Source: a virus
IMG/VR virus record: IMGVR_UViG_3300032213_001078
Span: 1-61,714 of that record
Direction: 5' to 3' (one strand)
DNA: 61,714 nucleotides
Shown here: piece by piece, positions 50,059 through 58,358 of the stretch
Layout: every line of letters begins with the position of its first letter
Position numbering within the stretch: the first letter of the stretch is position 1
The notes under the pieces: generated by a model
Databases searched by the model: none
What the model saw: only the letters and a program-made list of their open reading frames with translations
What the model was told of the DNA's origin: nothing
Made by a program: the position numbers and the translations under genes

Positions 50059-50631
50059 ATGGAAAAATCGGTTTTGAAGAAAGAGTTTGGCAAGAAAGAT
50101 GTTCAAAGAATGAGGAACATTATTACTGGCAACACAGGAGCTGCTACGCAGACTCTTGCAGGCTGGGAAAAGAAACATATAGATCATAAAGAAGGAGACG
50201 TTTGGGAAGAAGAGGGACGCACATGGACTATAAAGAATGGCATTAAACAGAATCTTACTAAATTAGATGGTATAAAAAAATTGGTGGTGATTCCAATCTC
50301 GTGTCCCAACTGTGGTAAGCACATGAAAATCACCGAAACCAATAAAAAGATGTACTCCATTCACAAAATGTGTTTGGAATGTGTTGTTAACATGGAAGCC
50401 AAGATCAAATTGGAAGGTAAATGGGATCAATACGAAAAGGGCATAGTTAAAGCGAATGCATTGGCGAACCTAGTCGACTTTGAGAAGGCCGTTGATTCGT
50501 GGTACGCAGAAAAAGATACATTTGTCTCGGAATCTGGGGAAATAGAAAGTTGGGGTGGTGGAGACAAGACAAAGATGTACGAAGAGATCAAAACTAGATT
50601 ACAAGAGATGAAAAACACCGATATTTATTAA
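50059..50631 (+). CDS. Zinc-ribbon phage protein of unknown function (190 aa)
   Basis: FGKKDVQRMRNIITGNTG near the start, then HKEGDVWEEEGRTWTIKNGI and KQNLTKLD, a block I recall from T4-like cyano- and marine phages. Two CxxC pairs (ISCPNCGKHM and HKMCLECVVN) form a zinc ribbon at about residues 81-116. The remainder is helical and charged. Located among head and packaged-protein genes; function unknown. Confidence 0.68.
   Translation: MEKSVLKKEFGKKDVQRMRNIITGNTGAATQTLAGWEKKHIDHKEGDVWEEEGRTWTIKNGIKQNLTKLDGIKKLVVIPISCPNCGKHMKITETNKKMYSIHKMCLECVVNMEAKIKLEGKWDQYEKGIVKANALANLVDFEKAVDSWYAEKDTFVSESGEIESWGGGDKTKMYEEIKTRLQEMKNTDIY
50621..50630 (+). promoter_or_regulatory. ATATTTATTA element
   Basis: Overlaps the stop of the zinc-ribbon gene and lies 15 bases before the DUF3008 gene start. 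Confidence 0.4.
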
Positions 50632-50645
50632 TAAAATTTTCTATA

Positions 50646-51278
50646 ATGCCAGCGGTATCTAAAAAACAACAAAAATTCATGGGAATCGTTCATGGATTAC
50701 AAAAAGGAACGGTTAAACCATCAGACGTATCCAAAAAAGCACAAAACGTAGCAAAAGACATGAAACCAAAAGCGGCAACTGACTTTGCATCAACAAAACA
50801 CAAAGGACTTCCTACCAAAGTTAAAAAAGAAAACGTAGAAGGCGCAATAGACACTTTATATATGGTTAGAAAGCCCTATTCTGGCTGTCAATTAACTTCA
50901 TTAGTACAACCTATCGATCCTTTAGTGGGTCTTGGTGGTTCAGAAGTAGTTCCAGATCACGTTCATGCAGTATTTCCAGATAAAGATCAAGCAATGACTA
51001 TCGCTGAAACACTTTACGAAGAGTATTGTGCTAAGATGGAAGCTTTAGAAGAGAAGAAAGGCGCTGTAACAGGCAAGATCTCTTCTGCTATCGACGCTTT
51101 AGAGAAGAAAAGAAAAGAGCACGTTGATATGGCGAAAGCGGATCCTAAGAACGCATCTAAGCACAAAGATAAAATCGCTATGATAGCTACAAAGATCGAT
51201 GATTTGATGAGTAAACTTGAAAAAGTTGAAAGATCAAAGAAAGAAAAAGAAATTGACTCAAAAAAAGATAAAAAATAA
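50646..51278 (+). CDS. DUF3008-domain protein with coiled-coil tail (210 aa)
   Basis: The N-terminus MPAVSKKQQKFMGIVHGLQK, GTVKPSDVSKKAQNVAKDMK, then DFASTKHKGLPTK is the DUF3008 pattern. The middle (APIDTLYMVRKPYSGCQL-like segment and GGSEVVPDHVHAVFPDK) is an extra domain, and the C-terminus is a long Lys/Glu helix (EKKRKEHVDMAKADPKNASK). DUF3008 proteins are small, basic, of unknown role. In this position it may be a DNA-associated internal head protein. Confidence 0.72.
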   Translation: MPAVSKKQQKFMGIVHGLQKGTVKPSDVSKKAQNVAKDMKPKAATDFASTKHKGLPTKVKKENVEGAIDTLYMVRKPYSGCQLTSLVQPIDPLVGLGGSEVVPDHVHAVFPDKDQAMTIAETLYEEYCAKMEALEEKKGAVTGKISSAIDALEKKRKEHVDMAKADPKNASKHKDKIAMIATKIDDLMSKLEKVERSKKEKEIDSKKDKK

Positions 51279-51649
51279 TGGAAGAAGTAGCAAAATTCGT
51301 ATCGACTTTATTAAATAGTCGTCAACAATCACAAGTATACCATTGGCAAGCAGTAGGTGAAGGCTCTAACGCAGCTCACTTAACACTTGCAGCTTATTAC
51401 GATGGTATAATCGATTTAGTAGACGCTTTAGTTGAGTCAATTCAAGGAAGAAATGGCATTATAAGAGGATACGATTTAGCTTTTTCAGTTAAAGAAGACA
51501 ATTCTCCTTTAAGATACTTTCAAGCTTTGGTTAAATACGTAGAAACTGTAAGACAAAGACTACCTCAAGACTCTTATATACAAAATCAAGTAGACGAAAT
51601 AGTAGCTTTAATAGAAACAACTAAGTACAAATTAGAAAACTTAAGATAG
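51278..51649 (+). CDS. DUF5856-like ferritin-fold phage protein (123 aa)
   Basis: A four-helix-like protein: FVSTLLNSRQQSQVYHWQAV, AHLTLAAYYDGIIDLVDALV and ESIQGRNG. The His-x-x-x and Y-Y-D-G-I-x-D-L-V-D motif matches phage proteins annotated DUF5856, whose arrangement resembles Dps/ferritin-like helical bundles. TAATG and TAGTG overlaps join it to both neighbours. If Dps-like, it could bind DNA or metal in the head, but this is speculative. Confidence 0.65.
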   Translation: MEEVAKFVSTLLNSRQQSQVYHWQAVGEGSNAAHLTLAAYYDGIIDLVDALVESIQGRNGIIRGYDLAFSVKEDNSPLRYFQALVKYVETVRQRLPQDSYIQNQVDEIVALIETTKYKLENLR

Positions 51650-52035
51650 TGATTAAATTAGGACACTTATTAAACGAAGTGCTTCAAGAAAAATCTTGTT
51701 GGAAAGGCTATATAGCTAGAGGTACTAAGAAAAAAGGCGATAGAATAGTTCCTAACTGTGTACCTTTGGAAGAGCAAGAGGAATTAGAAGAAGCTGAATA
51801 TCAAGGTAGAAAAGTTACTCTTAATAAGCCTTTCTTAACACCTGATGGACCTAAAAAGAGATCGGTATACGTTAAGAACGCAAAAGGAAACGTAGTTAAA
51901 GTAAACTTCGGTCAAAAAGGAGTCGCAATCAAAAAGCATCTTCCTAAACATAGAAAATCTTACAGAGCAAGACACGGCTGTAGTAACCCTGGACCAAAAT
52001 GGAAAGCAAACTATTGGTCTTGTAAAGCATGGTAA
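51649..52035 (+). CDS. Packaged-type basic protein with targeting-like N-terminus (128 aa)
   Basis: GTG start overlapping the previous stop. The N-terminus MIKLGHLLNE-VLQE-K matches the targeting pattern with L-N-E10 and L-Q-E14 as candidate cleavage sites. The mature part begins SCWKGYIARGTKKKGDRIVP and ends HRKSYRARHGCSNPGPKWKA then NYWSC, a highly basic Cys/Trp module I recall from T4-like phages. After cleavage the product would be strongly basic and could bind packaged DNA. Confidence 0.7.
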   Translation: MIKLGHLLNEVLQEKSCWKGYIARGTKKKGDRIVPNCVPLEEQEELEEAEYQGRKVTLNKPFLTPDGPKKRSVYVKNAKGNVVKVNFGQKGVAIKKHLPKHRKSYRARHGCSNPGPKWKANYWSCKAW

Positions 52036-52036
52036 T

Positions 52037-52720
52037 ATGATAAAATTAAAAGACATACTATTAGAAATGGGTTCGATGACAATCAAACCTATTTTAGATT
52101 TATACGATCAGAGTCCAGATAGAGTTTCTAAAGCTTTATTTCCTGGTCAAAAGACTAAGTCTAAAGACGAAGTAGAAAATGAATTAAGAGGTTTAGATTA
52201 CAATGAATTCAGCGAATTTAGAGATGAATTGGGAGTTGAAATAGAAGAAGCAGAAAGAACTAAAGCTGGAAGAAAAGTAAACAAGGCATATCTTACCAAG
52301 AATAAGTCTGCAATGAAAAAAGAGATCGATAGAGTTGCAAAATTAAGCAATGACGATCCTTCAGCATACACTAAATGGGATGCAGATTACGCAGACAAGG
52401 ACAAAAAGAAACCATACACAACTAAAAAATCTGCAGCCACTTCAGCTTATGAAAAAAGATTCGGAAAGAACGAAAGCATTAACGAAGGCGACGCAGACAA
52501 AGCGTTAGCCAACAAAGCAAAAGCAACTGGCATATCAAAATCTGTTTTAAGAGGCGTATACGATAAAGGTTTAGCTGCTTGGAAAACTGGGCACAGACCT
52601 GGAGTTGGACAACATCAGTGGGCAATGGCAAGAGTTAATTCTTTTGTAACTGGAAAAGGTGGAGCTAGAAAAGCAGATAAAGGTTTATGGAAAAAAGCAA
52701 GCAAATCTAAAAAGAAATAA
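52037..52720 (+). CDS. Packaged-type protein with DUF5824-like C-terminal domain (227 aa)
   Basis: MIKLKDILLE-MG is the clearest targeting-like N-terminus (site after E10). Residues 15-75 are acidic and helical; about 75-150 are Lys-rich; and a second I-N-E-G site (E150/G151) precedes the C-terminal module ALANKAKATGISKSVLRGVY, DKGLAAWKTGHRPGVGQHQW and AMARVNSF, recognisable from phage proteins of the DUF5824 type. The two sites would release a basic DNA-binding-like module. Ends four bases before the next gene. Confidence 0.7.
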   Translation: MIKLKDILLEMGSMTIKPILDLYDQSPDRVSKALFPGQKTKSKDEVENELRGLDYNEFSEFRDELGVEIEEAERTKAGRKVNKAYLTKNKSAMKKEIDRVAKLSNDDPSAYTKWDADYADKDKKKPYTTKKSAATSAYEKRFGKNESINEGDADKALANKAKATGISKSVLRGVYDKGLAAWKTGHRPGVGQHQWAMARVNSFVTGKGGARKADKGLWKKASKSKKK

Positions 52721-52723
52721 TAA

Positions 52724-53518
52724 ATGAAACTTAAAGACCTTCTTAAAGAAGCCGTAGCAGAAATCTCTTACAAAAAATCAGGATTAAAAAATCCAGATAA
52801 GGCAGACTTAAACAAAGATAAAGAAATCTCTTCTTATGAAAAGAAAAGAGGTGGTGCTATTGAAAAAAGTATGAAAACTGAATTCAAAAGTCAAGCTCCT
52901 AAGAAAGAAGGCATTAGATTTGGTAACGAAGAAAGACCAATGGAAACTATGCCATCATTATCAAGAGGAGAAATGGTAGCTATGAATCCTATAAATAATG
53001 TGTGCAAAGAGTGCGGAGCTCCTATGATGTACGAAGACAAAATGTGTATGGAATGTGGATATATGGAAGAAGCAACTCTTTATGGTAAAGACGATACAAT
53101 GGACGACGGATCTCCTTCAGACGCAGATATTGCTGCAGCAGAAGGTGGAGATGGAATGGGAGAAAACATGGATCACGAAGTTTCAATGGCTCAAAACAGT
53201 TTAAAAGCAATCGTAAGCGCAGCTAGCGAATTGATGAACAAAATGGGAGAAGAAGAAAAAGATATACCAGCTTGGATTCAAGATCATATTACAAACGCGG
53301 CTAATTATATTCAACAAGCAAGTCAAAACTATCACGAATATAGTGAACCTAAACACAAAGATGGCGTTAATTTAGAAGATTTAATGGAAAAGAAAGGAAC
53401 AGATAAGTTTGGTTACACTCAAAATGCTCAAGCAGCTGGACCTTTTAGAGGCGCTCAAATGGCAATGCAACACCCAAGTTTAAATTTGGAAAAAAAGAAA
53501 AAACACGCTAGTAAATAA
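52724..53518 (+). CDS. Packaged-type protein with EF-hand-like and zinc-ribbon motifs (264 aa)
   Basis: MKLKDLLKE-AVAE is a targeting-like N-terminus with a site after E9. KADLNKDKEISSYEKKRG is a dockerin/EF-hand-like loop (D-x-N-x-D-x-x-I-x-x-Y-E). CKECGAPMMYEDKMCMECG is a compact zinc ribbon at about residues 90-108. An acidic region and a helical segment (AWIQDHITNAANYIQQASQN, YHEY) follow, and the C-terminus is Lys-rich. The mosaic of small metal-binding motifs is common in such phage proteins; function unknown. Confidence 0.68.
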   Translation: MKLKDLLKEAVAEISYKKSGLKNPDKADLNKDKEISSYEKKRGGAIEKSMKTEFKSQAPKKEGIRFGNEERPMETMPSLSRGEMVAMNPINNVCKECGAPMMYEDKMCMECGYMEEATLYGKDDTMDDGSPSDADIAAAEGGDGMGENMDHEVSMAQNSLKAIVSAASELMNKMGEEEKDIPAWIQDHITNAANYIQQASQNYHEYSEPKHKDGVNLEDLMEKKGTDKFGYTQNAQAAGPFRGAQMAMQHPSLNLEKKKKHASK

Positions 53519-53526
53519 TTATAAGC

Positions 53527-54126
53527 ATGAATCTAGATAAATTAAAAGGACATATACCAGACAAAGTAATTGAACAAATTCCTGGAGTAATGGAGAAATT
53601 CCAAATCAATACTCCATTGCGTTTAGCTCATTTCTTGGCTCAGTGTGGTCATGAAAGCGGTGGATTTAGATTAACAAAGGAAAATTTAAACTATTCTGCA
53701 AAAGGTTTAAATGGTATTTTTAAGAAATACTTTCCAACATTAGAATCAGCTAAAGCGTATGAAAGAAAACCTGAGAAGATTGCTAATAAAGTGTATGGAA
53801 ATAGAATGGGTAATGGTCCAGAATCATCTGGAGATGGTGCAAAATATTGTGGTCGCGGTTATATACAATTAACCGGTAAAGACAACTACACTGCATTCGG
53901 TAAATCTATTAACGAAGACATAGCTGCTAACCCAACAGTGGTTGCAGACAAATATGCTTTATTATCTGCAGCTTGGTTTTTTAGCAAAAACGGTTTGCAT
54001 AAATTAGCTGATTTGGGTGCTACAGACGATGTGGTAACTAAGATTACAAAGAGAGTAAATGGTGGAACTATCGGATTACCAGACAGAATTAAACACTTTA
54101 AAGAGTATCACGCTCTATTAGCATAA
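53527..54126 (+). CDS. GH19 endolysin (199 aa)
   Basis: The glycoside hydrolase 19 fold is clear: RLAHFLAQCGHESGGFRLTK (catalytic Glu at about residue 43), NYSAKGLNGIFKKYFPT, GRGYIQLTGKDNYTAFGKSI and KITKRVNGGTIGLPDRI. Phage GH19 proteins cleave the glycan strands of peptidoglycan during lysis. No signal peptide is seen, so holin- or spanin-assisted release is expected; a spanin-like gene lies 2 kb downstream. It overlaps the next gene's ATG. Confidence 0.9.
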   Translation: MNLDKLKGHIPDKVIEQIPGVMEKFQINTPLRLAHFLAQCGHESGGFRLTKENLNYSAKGLNGIFKKYFPTLESAKAYERKPEKIANKVYGNRMGNGPESSGDGAKYCGRGYIQLTGKDNYTAFGKSINEDIAANPTVVADKYALLSAAWFFSKNGLHKLADLGATDDVVTKITKRVNGGTIGLPDRIKHFKEYHALLA

Positions 54127-55769
54127 TGAATAAAGATTTAGACATATTAAAGGCGATTCTTTTAGAAGCAGAGGAAGACGAGAAAGCGGCTGAAGACAAA
54201 GAAAAAGAAATAAAGAAAGACAACGCTGAAGAAAAAGCTGACGATCGCGCTAACGAAAAAGAAGACAAACCAGATTCTCCTTTCGATAAGGACCCAATGG
54301 GTTTTATTCTTAAGAAGTATCACACTTTGAATATATTATTAGAAGAGTTAATGACTCCGGCTTTTAAGGAATACATTACTGCAATATTCATTCAATCACC
54401 TAAGCCTACTAGTTTTAAAATTGTTTTACACAACAGCCAATACTTCTATTTAAGTTATATGGGAGATGGTACTTACCTTGCCATAATAGCTGGTAAAAGA
54501 CACTATCTATCTAGTATCGGTGAGAAAGAAAGAGCAATGAAAGGCATTAGCCGATTATTACAACAAGGCAGTCCATTAAAAACAAAAGGACCAGAAGGAG
54601 CAGAACAAGGAACAAGAGCAGACGGCGAAGACGACGGTAGTTTAAGTGGTGGAAACAATAACGGAGGTGGAGATCAAACAGGAGTTGAAACTACACCAGC
54701 TACTGAAGAAGGAGGCGAAGAAGAAAACGAACCTCTAACAGAAGCCGCTATTCTTAAAGGCCTTTTAACAGAAGCCGATACTGGTGATGCAACTCTTTTT
54801 GAGTCAGCTTTAGTTTATGCTTGGTACAAAGTAACAGGTTTACCAATGCCAAAAGATGCAATTTTACCTGCTGAATTGGCAAAGTTGAAGAGCAACAAGA
54901 AAATGGTAAACGCAGCAGTTGAAGCTATACAAAAATTAAATTTAGGCACCGGAAAATCTGCAAGAGCTACTGGTAGAACTGGCGAAAAAGCTACTCTAAC
55001 AGACTTTTGGAAAAAACAAGGTGCATCAAATACTACACCTAAAACAGATGTAATTTTAGGAAACAAAAAGATTTCTGTAAAAGCAGGAAATTCTCAATTA
55101 ATGTCTGGAGGTAAAAACGAATCTCTTGCTACTTTCTATGCAGCAGCTAAAAAAGTACCTGGAATTCTAAAAACTAAAGAGGCTCAAGACGTAATAAAAA
55201 CCTTTGAAAAATTTGTTGAAGGCGGATATACAAAAGCAGGCAGTGTAGAAAAAGAATTAACTGCTGGTAAAAATAAAGTGTTAAAAGACGGAGATAAGGC
55301 CCACAAAGAAATGAAAACAAAGCTTCAGGATCTATTCAATAAAAGTCCTAAGTTTAAAATAGCATTTGCAAAAGAGGCAATGTCAGGATACGAAAAATTT
55401 GGACCTAAAAGCCCAGCAAGTGCAGACTACGTTTTATCAGTAGATTCTGGCTTTGGCAGCCCTAAATTACACTCTACTCAAAATGATTCTTACGCAGCTA
55501 AGATTGCAGATCAAATGAATTTAACTGTAAGATTCAAATCAACTTCTCAAAAAATAGGAGGAGAAAAAACTGGTAAATATAGATTCTGGTCAGTGGTATC
55601 TTTAATCTCGGATCCTACCAAATTAAAAGAGGGTATAAGCGATACTATTAAGAACGCATATAACTCGGTTAAAAACTTCATTAATCAGGGCATCTATTCT
55701 CTTACTAAATTTGTAATGGGAGATGACGAAATTGATGTGGAACTTAACAACACCATAGACTTTAGTTAA
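54126..55769 (+). CDS. Packaged-type polyprotein with nuclease-like C-terminal domain (547 aa)
   Basis: The N-terminus LDILKAILLE-A (E14/A15) is a targeting-like sequence, and ILKGLLTE-A (E216/A217) is a near copy inside, next to L-T-E-A (E206). Between them is an acidic domain (Asp/Glu-rich 15-55, helical about 58-145) and a Gly/Glu linker. The C-terminal domain (217 on) contains TPKTDVILGNKKISVKAGNS (D308, K319), an order like PD-(D/E)XK enzymes with Ser in the acidic position, then QLMSGGKNESLATFYAAAKK. I infer a nuclease-like cargo released from an acidic pro-part during head maturation. Unusual C-terminal amphipathic helix (DTIKNAYNSVKNFINQGIYS). Confidence 0.62.
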   Translation: MNKDLDILKAILLEAEEDEKAAEDKEKEIKKDNAEEKADDRANEKEDKPDSPFDKDPMGFILKKYHTLNILLEELMTPAFKEYITAIFIQSPKPTSFKIVLHNSQYFYLSYMGDGTYLAIIAGKRHYLSSIGEKERAMKGISRLLQQGSPLKTKGPEGAEQGTRADGEDDGSLSGGNNNGGGDQTGVETTPATEEGGEEENEPLTEAAILKGLLTEADTGDATLFESALVYAWYKVTGLPMPKDAILPAELAKLKSNKKMVNAAVEAIQKLNLGTGKSARATGRTGEKATLTDFWKKQGASNTTPKTDVILGNKKISVKAGNSQLMSGGKNESLATFYAAAKKVPGILKTKEAQDVIKTFEKFVEGGYTKAGSVEKELTAGKNKVLKDGDKAHKEMKTKLQDLFNKSPKFKIAFAKEAMSGYEKFGPKSPASADYVLSVDSGFGSPKLHSTQNDSYAAKIADQMNLTVRFKSTSQKIGGEKTGKYRFWSVVSLISDPTKLKEGISDTIKNAYNSVKNFINQGIYSLTKFVMGDDEIDVELNNTIDFS

Positions 55770-55801
55770 CAACTATCAAGAAAATTTATTAAATTGGTTA
55801 T

Positions 55802-56026
55802 ATGAAAAAGACTACTTACGGTGTCATGAAAACTATTGATGGCATCACAATCCATTACATACAAGATCCAGGTCAGAACAGAAAACCTCATAATTTAAAC
55901 GGTCCAGCTATGATTTATGCTGACGGTAGAGAGGAGTATTACATAAATGGCCTAAAAATGAATGCTTCCCAATTTACACTGATTAGTAAAAAGCGCGTCT
56001 ATAGCTCAGTGGAAGAAGGAGCTTAG
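55802..56026 (+). CDS. MORN-like small protein (74 aa)
   Basis: KPHNLNGPAMIYADGREEYY then INGLKMN is the G-P-A-x-x-Y-x-D-G-x-x-x-Y-Y-x-N-G pattern of MORN-like repeats that is common in phage accessory proteins. The start follows a TTATTAAATTGGTTAT leader. Function unknown; MORN-like modules usually bind lipids or proteins. Confidence 0.62.
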   Translation: MKKTTYGVMKTIDGITIHYIQDPGQNRKPHNLNGPAMIYADGREEYYINGLKMNASQFTLISKKRVYSSVEEGA

Positions 56027-56030
56027 TGAC

Positions 56031-56040
56031 ATATTTATTA
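56031..56040 (+). promoter_or_regulatory. ATATTTATTA element
   Basis: Lies 15 bases before the start of the spanin-like gene. Confidence 0.4.
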
Positions 56041-56055
56041 GAAAACTAAAAAACT

Positions 56056-56748
56056 ATGAAAATAGCAATTAAAGGCGTTATCGTCTTATTTTTATTGGCA
56101 GCAATTTGGTTACTTTTTAAAGAATTTGATGGTGTTAGATTTAAAACAGAGTCATACGAGAAAGCAATCGATTCTTTAGCAGTTCAAATCGATTCCTTAC
56201 ATGGTCAGAACGATAGTTTAGAGGCTACAATCCAAGTGGTAGAGCAAGAGAACTTGGTTTTAGAACAAAAAACTAAAACATTATCTGGCAAGATAAAAGA
56301 ATTAAAAGAAGACAAGTCAGAGTTAGAGGCTGCAGCAAAAATGAGACCTCATGAGATCGACAGTTTCTTTGTAGTAAGATACGCAGAGCAATATAAAATT
56401 GAAACTAAAGACACCACTATTTTACCAGTTCCAGTTTCTAAAGCAGTAGTAGTTGACCTAGTAGATTTAGACAGAACTAGAAATATTGTATTAAACCAAG
56501 ACAGCTTGATCACTAATTTAGAATCGACTGTAAATGGTAAAGACAAAGTAATTGTAACTTTAAGAACTAAAGAAGGCAACTACGAATCAATCATACAAAA
56601 GCAAGTAGAACAACAAAATAACTACAAAGTAATTGTTGAAGGTTTAAAGGGCGACATTAAAAAATTGGATAGAAAAAACAAAATAAATAAGCTTGCTAAA
56701 TTCGGTATGGGATTCTTAATCCTAGGTCTTGCAGTAACGCATAAATAA
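56056..56748 (+). CDS. Membrane-anchored coiled-coil, possible i-spanin (230 aa)
   Basis: The N-terminal helix KIAIKGVIVLFLLAAIWLLF is a membrane anchor, followed by a long periplasmic-type coiled coil (YEKAIDSLAVQIDSLHGQND, EATIQVVEQENLVLEQKTKT), a globular part (VRYAEQYKIETKDTTILPVP) and a second coil (IIQKQVEQQNNYKVIVEGLK). A second hydrophobic stretch, FGMGFLILGLAVT, ends the protein. The layout fits inner-membrane spanins that finish lysis together with an endolysin; the second hydrophobic end is not typical, so a unimolecular or structural role is possible. It overlaps the terminase gene by one base. Confidence 0.6.
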   Translation: MKIAIKGVIVLFLLAAIWLLFKEFDGVRFKTESYEKAIDSLAVQIDSLHGQNDSLEATIQVVEQENLVLEQKTKTLSGKIKELKEDKSELEAAAKMRPHEIDSFFVVRYAEQYKIETKDTTILPVPVSKAVVVDLVDLDRTRNIVLNQDSLITNLESTVNGKDKVIVTLRTKEGNYESIIQKQVEQQNNYKVIVEGLKGDIKKLDRKNKINKLAKFGMGFLILGLAVTHK

Positions 56749-58349
56749 TGTCAGAGAGTCAAATCGATATAAAGCAAAGAATTAAGGAAGAGTTTGTAAG
56801 GTGCGCTCAAGATCCTGTGTATTTCATGAAGAAGTATTACATGATCCAACACCCACAAAGAGGTCGAATGCTGTTCGACCTTTATCCGTTCCAAGAAAAG
56901 GTTCTAAAACTATTTCAAAAGCATCCGGATTCAATCATAAATAAGTCAAGACAGTTGGGTATCTCTACCTTAGTGTCCGCTTACTCTTTGTGGTTGATGG
57001 TATTTTCAAAAGATAAAAACATTCTTGTAATCGCGACTAAGCAGGACACTGCAAAGAACATGGTTACAAAGGTTAGATTCGCTTACGATAACTTGCCTAA
57101 CTGGATGAAGATAGGAGCTGGAGCAACTTCTAACAACGCATTAAGTTTAAGATTAACAAACGGTTCTCAAATCAAAGCGGTATCAGCAGCCGGTGACGCA
57201 GGTCGTTCGGAAGCCGTGTCGCTCTTGGTAATAGATGAGGCCGCGTTCATTGACAATATTGAAACTATCTACACTGCAGCTAAGATGACCTTAGCTACGG
57301 GTGGTGGATGTATCGCGTTATCTACTCCTAACGGTGTTGGTAACTGGTTCCACAAATCTTACACAGACGCTCAATTACAAAAAAATAACTTCTTACCAAT
57401 CTCTTTACCTTGGACGGTTCACCCTGAAAGAGCGCAAGATTGGAGAGACAAGCAAGACACTGATTTGGGCGCTAGAATGGCAGCCCAAGAGTGCGATTGT
57501 GACTTCGCAACATCAGGTAATACCGTAATTCCTCCAGAAATTTTAACTTGGTACGAGGCCAATATGATATCCGAGCCAATCAATAGAGAAGGCCAGGAAA
57601 AAGCACTTTGGATTTGGGAATATCCTAAGCCCACCACATACTATATGGTAGTAGCCGACGTAGCGAGGGGAGACTCAATGGACTACTCTGCCTATCATGT
57701 TATAGATACAGAGACATTGACACAAGTAGCTGAATTTAAAGCCCAAACAGATACCAGAGTATTTGCCAACGAGCTTATAGCAATAGCAACTAGATACAAC
57801 CAAGCTTTATTGGTAATTGAAAATGCAAATATTGGTTGGGACGTAGTTCAAGGTGTGGTAGAAAGCGGATACTCTAATATACACTTTAGTCATAGATCTG
57901 ACAGTAACGCTGATTTAAACAGCTATTTACAAGTACACTACGGGAATGCAACTTTGGTACCTGGATTTACCATGAGTCCTAAAGTTAGACCTTCTGTATT
58001 AGAAAAGATGAGAGACTTTATAGAAAACAAAACGGTTACTATAAGATCTGTTAGATTATTAGAGGAGCTTCGCGTATTTATATGGAAGAACGGTAAGCAA
58101 CAGGCTATGTCAGGGTATAATGATGACTTAGTAATGGCTTTTGCGATTGCTATGTATTTGAGAGAAACTTCTTTGAGATTCAGAAGAACAGCAGAAAGTC
58201 TAACTCACGCTAGTCTAAATGCTTTCTCAAAAGCTGGAGAAGATAGCCCGATGTATCAGTCTTATACTAATTATGGTAATAACCCATGGCAGCAAGAGAT
58301 TGCGACCCCAATGGGAAACGAACAACAAGATTTAACATGGCTTTTATAA
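56748..58349 (+). CDS. Terminase large subunit, gp17-like (533 aa)
   Basis: ATPase domain: Walker-A region NKSRQLGISTLVSAYS (about 65-80), Walker B VSLLVIDEAAF (D163, E164), coupling motif LSTPNG. Nuclease domain: MVVADVARGDSMDYSAYHVI, LLVIENANIGWDV and MSGYNDDLVMAFAIAMYL provide the acidic residues of the RNase H-like fold. Length (533) is shorter than T4 gp17 (610). It cuts and pumps DNA into the prohead. An oddity is Ile instead of Lys in the P-loop (GIST rather than GKST). Confidence 0.92.
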   Translation: MSESQIDIKQRIKEEFVRCAQDPVYFMKKYYMIQHPQRGRMLFDLYPFQEKVLKLFQKHPDSIINKSRQLGISTLVSAYSLWLMVFSKDKNILVIATKQDTAKNMVTKVRFAYDNLPNWMKIGAGATSNNALSLRLTNGSQIKAVSAAGDAGRSEAVSLLVIDEAAFIDNIETIYTAAKMTLATGGGCIALSTPNGVGNWFHKSYTDAQLQKNNFLPISLPWTVHPERAQDWRDKQDTDLGARMAAQECDCDFATSGNTVIPPEILTWYEANMISEPINREGQEKALWIWEYPKPTTYYMVVADVARGDSMDYSAYHVIDTETLTQVAEFKAQTDTRVFANELIAIATRYNQALLVIENANIGWDVVQGVVESGYSNIHFSHRSDSNADLNSYLQVHYGNATLVPGFTMSPKVRPSVLEKMRDFIENKTVTIRSVRLLEELRVFIWKNGKQQAMSGYNDDLVMAFAIAMYLRETSLRFRRTAESLTHASLNAFSKAGEDSPMYQSYTNYGNNPWQQEIATPMGNEQQDLTWLL

Positions 58350-58358
58350 TATAAAGAT

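Noticed and set aside
55993-56030. tRNA-like 5' half (TATAGCTCAGTGG...GGAGC)
   Set aside because: It resembles the 5' end and D-arm of a tRNA, but no anticodon stem, T-arm or acceptor 3' strand follows, and it lies inside the 74-residue gene. Probably chance.
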